From: an uncultured Desulfobacteraceae bacterium
GTDB lineage: Bacteria; Desulfobacterota; Desulfobacteria; Desulfobacterales; UBA2174
Assembly: GCA_937982505.1 (NCBI GenBank)
Contig: CALJLV010000047.1
Location: 1 to 18,507, forward strand
Direction: 5' to 3'
Length of the DNA: 18,507 nucleotides
The translations under genes were made by a program, and so were the position numbers. The notes beneath the pieces were generated by a model, which did no database searches, had not been told where the DNA came from, and saw only the letters and a list, made by a program, of their open reading frames with translations. Of the stretch, positions 14,993 to 18,507 are shown one piece after another (positions within the stretch are counted from its first letter, which is position 1; each line of letters opens with the position of its first letter).

Positions 14993-15569
14993 TCATCCAG
15001 CGGGAATAAGGGTGACGAACCGGTCCAGCCGACTCGACGCCACGCTGGTTTTCAAAATAGCATCACTCACGATCAAGAAGGAAGATCCGTTTGCCGCGCC
15101 GCTGGTAGCGATGAGGGCTGCGCCGACCGCGCCCGCCGACTGGGGATCTTCAGCCACCAGGATCCTCTGGTCCAGGCTTTCGCGGATCAGGTCGCAGATG
15201 CAGCCGTTGCGCGCCACGCCGCCGCTGAAGACCACCGGACCTCCGGCATGCACCCGCTTGAGCATTCCGACGGCCCTCCGGACGATGGATTTGTGAAGGC
15301 CCAGGGCGATCTCGGGGAAAATGGTAGCGGGCTCCGGCGGCATGGGCCTTGATTTCCGTCACCGTCGGCGTATCGAGGGCGACTTCCAGCAGATTGCGTC
15401 CGTAGCCGGTAGCCATGAGCCGGTCGCAGGCCAAACCATCCAGCAGATTTCGCGTCCGGGTCAACGGCTCGAAGCCGGTATCGTCCTGCCGGGTTTCGAC
15501 GATCTTGCCGTCCTCCCATACGGCCAGCTTGATCGCGCGCGAGCCGATATCGATTCCCGCCGTGCGCAT
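14993..15569 (-). pseudogene. BcrA/BadF/HgdC-type dehydratase activase, internally deleted and frameshifted
   Basis: The intact protein is an ATP-driven [4Fe-4S] activator of about 255-260 residues that injects electrons into 2-hydroxyacyl-CoA dehydratase or double-cubane partners. Here the first about 85 residues are present (AGIDIGSRAIKLAVW, DTGFEPL, MATGYGRN, TVTEIKAHAAGAR), from an ATG at 15569 with a GGGGAGGG upstream. Near 15320 the reading jumps to the C-terminal part in another frame (EIALGLHKSIVRRAVGML, PVVFSGGVARN, EDPQSAGAVGAALIA). Missing are the IGGQDTK motif and the two Cys (NDKCAAGTGRF, CTVFAESE) that hold the cluster, about 100 residues. A 36-residue unrelated tail follows to the TGA. 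It cannot function. Confidence 0.85.
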
Positions 15570-15684
15570 GGGCTTTTGCCCTCCCCTTCTGCTGCTTCCA
15601 GTTCTGAAAAAATTTAAAAAAAGCCGCAACCCGTTTTGCCTCAAGATTCGCCTCGCGTGCCAAACCAAATATTTGTCATTGCGC
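15570..15684. other. AT-rich leader upstream of the activase remnant
   Basis: Contains A/T tracts (minus strand GCGGCTTTTTTTAAATTTTTT at about 15626-15606, read here in part) next to a weak GCAA/TTGC stem. It could be a poor terminator or a promoter region; neither can be decided. Confidence 0.25.
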
Positions 15685-15762
15685 GTCATTCCGGACCCTT
15701 CGCCTCGCCTGCCAATCCGAGCCCTTCGCTTCGCCTGTCATTCCGAGCCCTTCCCTTTGCCT
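15685..15762. repeat. Three 26-bp tandem repeats
   Basis: Units at 15685-15710, 15711-15736 and 15737-15762, consensus GTCATTCCGAGCCCTTCGCT followed by TCGCCT, with 2-4 differences between copies. The next 9 bases (GTCATTCCG) begin the following hairpin repeat, so the array seems to have grown by duplication of its end. Confidence 0.75.
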
Positions 15763-15856
15763 GTCATTCCGAACGCGGTGAGGAATCCGCAGTTCACAAT
15801 AGCGGCGCGAAAAGGCCGGGAAATGCCAAGAGATCCCTCGCTCCGCTCGGGATGAC
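15763..15856. repeat. Hairpin intergenic repeat (GTCATTCC…GGGATGAC)
   Basis: GTCATTCCGAACGCGGTGAG at the left and CCCTCGCTCCGCTCGGGATGAC (in two parts) at the right form imperfect inverted arms about 94 bp end to end. Same family as the elements at 7099 and 7294. Confidence 0.65.
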
Positions 15857-15870
15857 ATCAGAAGAAATGC

Positions 15871-15980
15871 CGGATGACACCCGTGCAAAAGTATTCGGAT
15901 GACACCCGCGCAAGAGTATTCGGATGTCACCCGAAAGAGCGTATCGGCGATGACCCCCGAAGCAGGGTATCCGGGGTGAC
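15871..15980. repeat. Degenerate tandem repeats of about 25 bp
   Basis: CGGATGACACCCGTGCAAAA plus GTATT at 15871-15895, a near copy at 15896-15920, then progressively diverged copies (CGGATGTCACCCG…GTAT, CGATGACCCCCG…GTATC, CGGGGTGACC). Each unit contains the GGATGAC end of the adjoining hairpin repeat. The copies are joined without spacers, so it is not CRISPR. Confidence 0.7.
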
Positions 15981-16084
15981 CTCTGAGAATGACCACCGGA
16001 CGGCATCCGAGTGGAAACGGTCTATCTGACGACATGCGGGCTCCTGGAATTTCGCCATCGGCCCGTTTTACGACTTCTGCGACC

Positions 16085-16294
16085 TTACGGTTTCACCGGC
16101 AGCACGTGAATGGCCTTGATGACCAGCAGCACCTCGTCGCCCGGGGCCAGGTTGAGGTCCTGTACCGACTCGGTGGTGAGCACCGATCCCATCTGCGCCG
16201 GTCCTTCCACCCGGTACTTGACCAGGGACATGATCTCGTTGCTCTTGACAGATTCCACCTTGGCCCGGATCTGATTTCTCGCACCGTATTTCAT
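16085..16294 (-). CDS. Mop/TOBE-domain molybdate- or tungstate-binding protein
   Basis: 69 residues, a single molbindin-like TOBE domain that would assemble as an oligomer binding oxyanions in the cytoplasm. ARNQIRAKVESVK at the start, VLTTESVQDLNLAPGDEVLLV in the second half and IKAIHVLP at the end match Mop proteins. The middle is more diverged than usual (EIMSLVKYRVEG in place of the GAVNAEV block). A strong GAGGAGGG precedes the ATG. It lies 30 bases after the reductase remnant. Either Mo/W storage or a sensor; the link to the rest of the cluster may be a molybdenum hydroxylase elsewhere. Confidence 0.8.
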   Translation of the reverse strand: MKYGARNQIRAKVESVKSNEIMSLVKYRVEGPAQMGSVLTTESVQDLNLAPGDEVLLVIKAIHVLPVKP

Positions 16295-16324
16295 CGATGA
16301 ACCCTCCTCTTGATTCGCTGTCCG

Positions 16325-16635
16325 TTAGCGCAGCATCTCGATAAGCGCCTCGATGCGGGTCTTGAGCTGCCCGACATCCTCCATGCTGTAGTCCGTGTCG
16401 ATACGCAGGGTGGGAATGTTTTTCTCCTCCAGTGCCCTGGCCACCGGGATGGATTCCATCAGATACGGCTGGCAAAAGAGCAGGCCGTAGTGGATCACGC
16501 CGTCGGCCTTGTAGGCCCGCACCATCTCCCACGCATAAATGTCCTGGTAGAATTTCTCCAAAACGCCCAACAAAGCGTCGTGGCCGCAAGATCCAGCCCG
16601 AGGTTTTGCCACATGCCGCGGTAGTCTTCACTCAT
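16325..16635 (-). pseudogene. HgdB/double-cubane-cluster reductase, large internal deletion and frameshift
   Basis: The intact family (2-hydroxyacyl-CoA dehydratase D component, YjiM/double-cubane type) is about 380-430 residues and binds Fe-S clusters through several Cys. Here an ATG at 16635 with AAGGAG 6 bases upstream gives MSEDYRGMWQNLGLDLAA; loss of one C in a CCC run near 16588 then shifts the frame to HDALLGVLEKFYQDIY. That N-terminal piece runs straight into the family's C-terminus: EMVRAYKADGVIHYGLLFCQ, then PYLMESIPVARALEEKNIP, then RIDTDYSMEDVGQLKTRIEA. About 280 or more residues and nearly all cluster Cys are gone. Repairing the shift would still leave only about 104 residues. 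Confidence 0.85.
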
Positions 16636-16728
16636 GCCATTCTCCTTGCAATGTATTTGAAGATGGTCGTGAATCCGGGATGTTGCCGCGGCCTGCAAGA
16701 CTGGTAACGCGCAGTGCAACCCATCCGG

Positions 16729-17595
16729 TCAGGATTCGGTTGTGTCAAGCACCCGCTTCAAAGCCGCCGGAATCCGCCTCACGATGGCCTCGATCTGGGT
16801 GGCCGGATCAGGACTGGCCAACCGGCCGGCCAGGCGGTTGACCCGGGCGGCCATGACCGCAGCCCGCTCCACCGGCTTTCCGGCGGCCGTCAGGGCGGCC
16901 GCCAGGCCGGTCAGGGTGTCGCCGGTGCCACCCATGGCTTCCATGGCCGCGCTGGCCGGGGCGTCGACGGTGGCGTGAATCCCCCCGGCAGCGGCCAGGT
17001 AGTCCGTTCGGCCCTTGACCAGAAGCCAGCGGGCCGCATTGGCGTGTTGGTAGGCCCGTTGGATCAGTTCCGGTACCTTCGCTTCCTGATGCAGGATGAA
17101 TCCGCGGGTGTAGAAAGGGTGCGGGGCCTCCTCGTCGGCCAGAAAAGCCAGTTCGCCCACATCCGGGGTAAACAGGTCATACTCCTGGGCCTGGCCGCTC
17201 ATCTTGGCGGCGTACATGAAACCGGCGTCGGCGATGAGCACCGGCCGCGGGTGGATCTTCTCCACGGCGAACAGGACCCGGTTGTGCCAGTCCACGTCCG
17301 GCTGGAGGTAGTGAAAGACCACCACGGTCCAAGGGTGGCAAGCCAGTTCGGCCTCCAGGTGGGCGTACAGCCGGCGACTGCCCTCTCCCCGGCCGATGTC
17401 GCCCACCAGCCAGGCTTCCACCGGCGGCAGGGGCAGGACGGTTGCCGCCGCAAGAACCGCCCCGACGAGGGCCGGGGTGCCGCGATGGATCGCGACCGCG
17501 CGGCCGCCAATGATCAGGCGGCCGTTTTGCATCTGCACCGGCCCGGTGACCAGGGGAAACCCGGCGTCCGGGACCGTGCCTACGACGCAGAGCAT
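16729..17595 (-). CDS. NnrD/ribokinase-like protein (NAD(P)H-hydrate dehydratase fold)
   Basis: 288 residues, cytoplasmic. ATP/anion-hole motif GGTGDTLTGLAAAL is at about 222-235, LFTPDVGELAFL at 141-152 corresponds to the T-P-H-x-G-E block of ADP-dependent NAD(P)HX dehydratase, and IADAGFMY sits where NnrD has its V-x-D-A-D strand. LLVKGRTDYL matches the VLLKG strand. The N-terminal 60 residues lack the family's usual start, so it is a divergent branch. Its ATG overlaps the DUF3343 stop by 16 bases. Conserved placement with TusA/DUF3343 suggests a specialised role in that pathway; repair of hydrated NAD(P)H is the family default, not shown here. Confidence 0.75.
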   Translation of the reverse strand: MLCVVGTVPDAGFPLVTGPVQMQNGRLIIGGRAVAIHRGTPALVGAVLAAATVLPLPPVEAWLVGDIGRGEGSRRLYAHLEAELACHPWTVVVFHYLQPDVDWHNRVLFAVEKIHPRPVLIADAGFMYAAKMSGQAQEYDLFTPDVGELAFLADEEAPHPFYTRGFILHQEAKVPELIQRAYQHANAARWLLVKGRTDYLAAAGGIHATVDAPASAAMEAMGGTGDTLTGLAAALTAAGKPVERAAVMAARVNRLAGRLASPDPATQIEAIVRRIPAALKRVLDTTES

Positions 17596-18146
17596 TGGCG
17601 GCAGATCTCTTCATGGGCCAACTCCAGGGCGTAGCCGCAGAGGGTGTGGCCGATATCCCGGGGCCGGGGGGCTTCGGCCAGGGATTTGCCCACCATCTCC
17701 TGGGCCAGGTAGGGCACGTCCGGGCATCCGCCGCCGGAGATGTTGACGATGGTCCGGGTGGCCTTTTCAACACAGATCTTCATGTTGGCGGCCCGCACCA
17801 TCAGCCAGTCCCCGTAATCCACGGTCTGGAACAGGTCCACCGGCGCCAGCAGGGGCCCGGTCACCGGCACCATCTCCAGCGGCGGCACCCCGGCGGCTTC
17901 CAGCAGCCGCATGATCTCCAGCCGCTCGATGAGCGGAAACTCGATCACCAGGTCGCAGCCGCGCTGGATCTCGGGCGGCGGCCCCATCACCCGTACCGGC
18001 CATCCGGCCGCCTTGAGGCCGTTTTCGGCCCGGATGACCTCGCTGGTGTTTTCGAAGATCAGAATGCCGCGATCGGCCTTCGACCGTTCGGCGACTTGTC
18101 CCCGGTCGCCCTTGAGGCCGTTTTTCAGAAACGAGAAAAAGCCCAT
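17580..18146 (-). CDS. DUF3343-domain protein, two-domain form
   Basis: 188 residues. An N-terminal stretch rich in basic residues is followed by a DUF3343 domain at about 26-90 (ILIFENTSEVIRAENGLKAA, VRVMGPPPEIQRGCDLVIEF; the conserved Cys is 64). A second domain of about 95 residues contains NMKICVEKATRTIVNISGGG, then CPDVPYLAQE (Cys 141), then HTLCGYALELAHEE. DUF3343 proteins accompany TusA-like proteins, cysteine desulfurases and selenium or anaerobic-reductase genes and probably act in sulfur/selenium relay; the biochemical role is unproven. The start at 18146 has GAGGAAA upstream and follows the TusA stop by 2 bases. Confidence 0.85.
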   Translation of the reverse strand: MGFFSFLKNGLKGDRGQVAERSKADRGILIFENTSEVIRAENGLKAAGWPVRVMGPPPEIQRGCDLVIEFPLIERLEIMRLLEAAGVPPLEMVPVTGPLLAPVDLFQTVDYGDWLMVRAANMKICVEKATRTIVNISGGGCPDVPYLAQEMVGKSLAEAPRPRDIGHTLCGYALELAHEEICRQCSAS

Positions 18147-18148
18147 CT

Positions 18149-18367
18149 CTATTTCCTCGTCACCGTGACCTTGTAGCCTTCGCCGTCGGGCTGGACGTCT
18201 TTGACGGTGCATCCCTGGCTGACAGCCGCGCGGCTCACGTTCTCCTTGGACGTGTCGGTATCCACCCACACGACGATCTCATTATCTGAACCGTTTTTGA
18301 TCTCGCTGAGGGTCATCAGCACCGGTTGCGGACAGGAAAGCCCTCGGGCATCGACAAGTTTGAACAT
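18149..18367 (-). CDS. TusA-family sulfur carrier protein
   Basis: 72 residues. Small sulfur (or selenium) carrier that holds a persulfide on one Cys. LVDARGLSCPQPVL at 4-17 contains the catalytic C12 and the CPxP motif, and the protein shows the usual beta-alpha-beta-alpha-beta pattern, ending GYKVTVTRK. The start at 18367 is fixed by AAGGAG 8 bases upstream; the longer frame to 18502 merely translates repeat DNA. It opens the minus-strand cluster and is likely to accept sulfur from the cysteine desulfurase at the other end. This YedF/SirA-like branch is known near selenium-metabolism genes. Confidence 0.92.
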   Translation of the reverse strand: MFKLVDARGLSCPQPVLMTLSEIKNGSDNEIVVWVDTDTSKENVSRAAVSQGCTVKDVQPDGEGYKVTVTRK

Positions 18368-18399
18368 GTCCCCATCTCCTTGTTTGATGAATTCATGGA

Positions 18400-18417
18400 T
18401 TCCGGCTTGAGCCGGAA
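18400..18417. repeat. Dispersed palindrome TTCCGGCT-TG-AGCCGGAA (PAQAGIH type)
   Basis: Perfect 8-bp arms with a 2-base loop in the leader of the TusA gene, within the familiar GGATTCCGGCTTGAGCCGGAACG dispersed repeat (shown in part). In the transcript it would form a hairpin about 35 bases before the start codon. Confidence 0.7.
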
Positions 18418-18452
18418 CGACCAAAAAAATCCAGAATGACGAAACACACACC

Positions 18453-18507
18453 CCAAACGCTCTCAACGATCCAAACGCTCTCAACGATCCAAACGCTCTC
18501 AACGATC
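18453..18507. repeat. 18-bp tandem repeat running off the window end
   Basis: Three identical copies of CCAAACGCTCTCAACGAT (18453-18470, 18471-18488, 18489-18506) and the first base of a fourth. No spacers, so not CRISPR. It lies upstream of the TusA cluster where its promoter would be expected; total copy number is unknown. Confidence 0.85.

Noticed and set aside
15685..15980. CRISPR array
   Set aside because: Units are directly adjacent, of unequal similarity and without unique spacers; no cas genes nearby.
16588..16588. Sequencing error as the whole explanation for the broken reductase
   Set aside because: A missing C in a CCC run could be an error, but correcting it still leaves a protein lacking about 280 central residues.
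18368..18502. N-terminal extension of the TusA protein (RAFGSLRAFGS)
   Set aside because: It is a translation of the 18-bp tandem repeat and the PAQAGIH palindrome; the true start at 18367 has a strong ribosome site.

Overview
The window is GC-rich. Its gene content points to a strictly anaerobic Desulfobacterota (delta-proteobacterial) bacterium, probably a sulfate- or sulfur-metabolising one: an FmdE-family protein, a BtuCD/FecCD-type metal transporter, a TusA/DUF3343 pair, a 2-hydroxyacyl-CoA dehydratase-type ATPase activator, a double-cubane-type reductase remnant, and intergenic repeats that read as 'PEERQRRG' and 'PAQAGIH'. Taxonomy is inferred from family resemblance only.

Region 1 (72-5556, minus) is one tight operon behind a near-consensus sigma70 promoter (TTGACA-17-TATAGA): periplasmic binding protein, permease, ATPase, FmdE-family protein, TrmO-like SAM enzyme, DmeF-type Co/Ni exporter. 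It looks like a metal or oxyanion (molybdate/tungstate, or Ni/Co) uptake and handling operon. Its roughly 220-nt leader holds a strong hairpin, and a 13-bp inverted repeat brackets the promoter.

Region 2 (5669-10130) is mixed: a tandem-GAF protein (minus), a gene-poor stretch with hairpin repeats, a small protein that is about 40% histidine behind its own promoter (7538-7789, plus), a decayed DUF3842 gene (minus), an AAA_14/DUF4143 ATPase (plus), and the remains of a HEPN-MNT toxin-antitoxin pair whose nucleotidyltransferase has lost a catalytic Asp and runs convergently into pstB.

Region 3 (10092-13386, minus) is a pstSCAB phosphate uptake operon without phoU.

Region 4 (13806-18507, minus) reads TusA, DUF3343, NnrD-like kinase, double-cubane-type reductase, Mop/TOBE protein, acyl-CoA dehydratase-type activase, cysteine desulfurase. 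The reductase and its partner activase both carry a large internal deletion plus a frameshift, while the sulfur/selenium-handling genes around them look intact. The space between the Mop gene and the activase is filled by two families of short tandem repeats flanking a hairpin repeat. This coordinated decay of an enzyme and its dedicated activator inside an otherwise kept cluster is the most striking observation in the window. The metal operon leader and the His-rich protein are the next most interesting.
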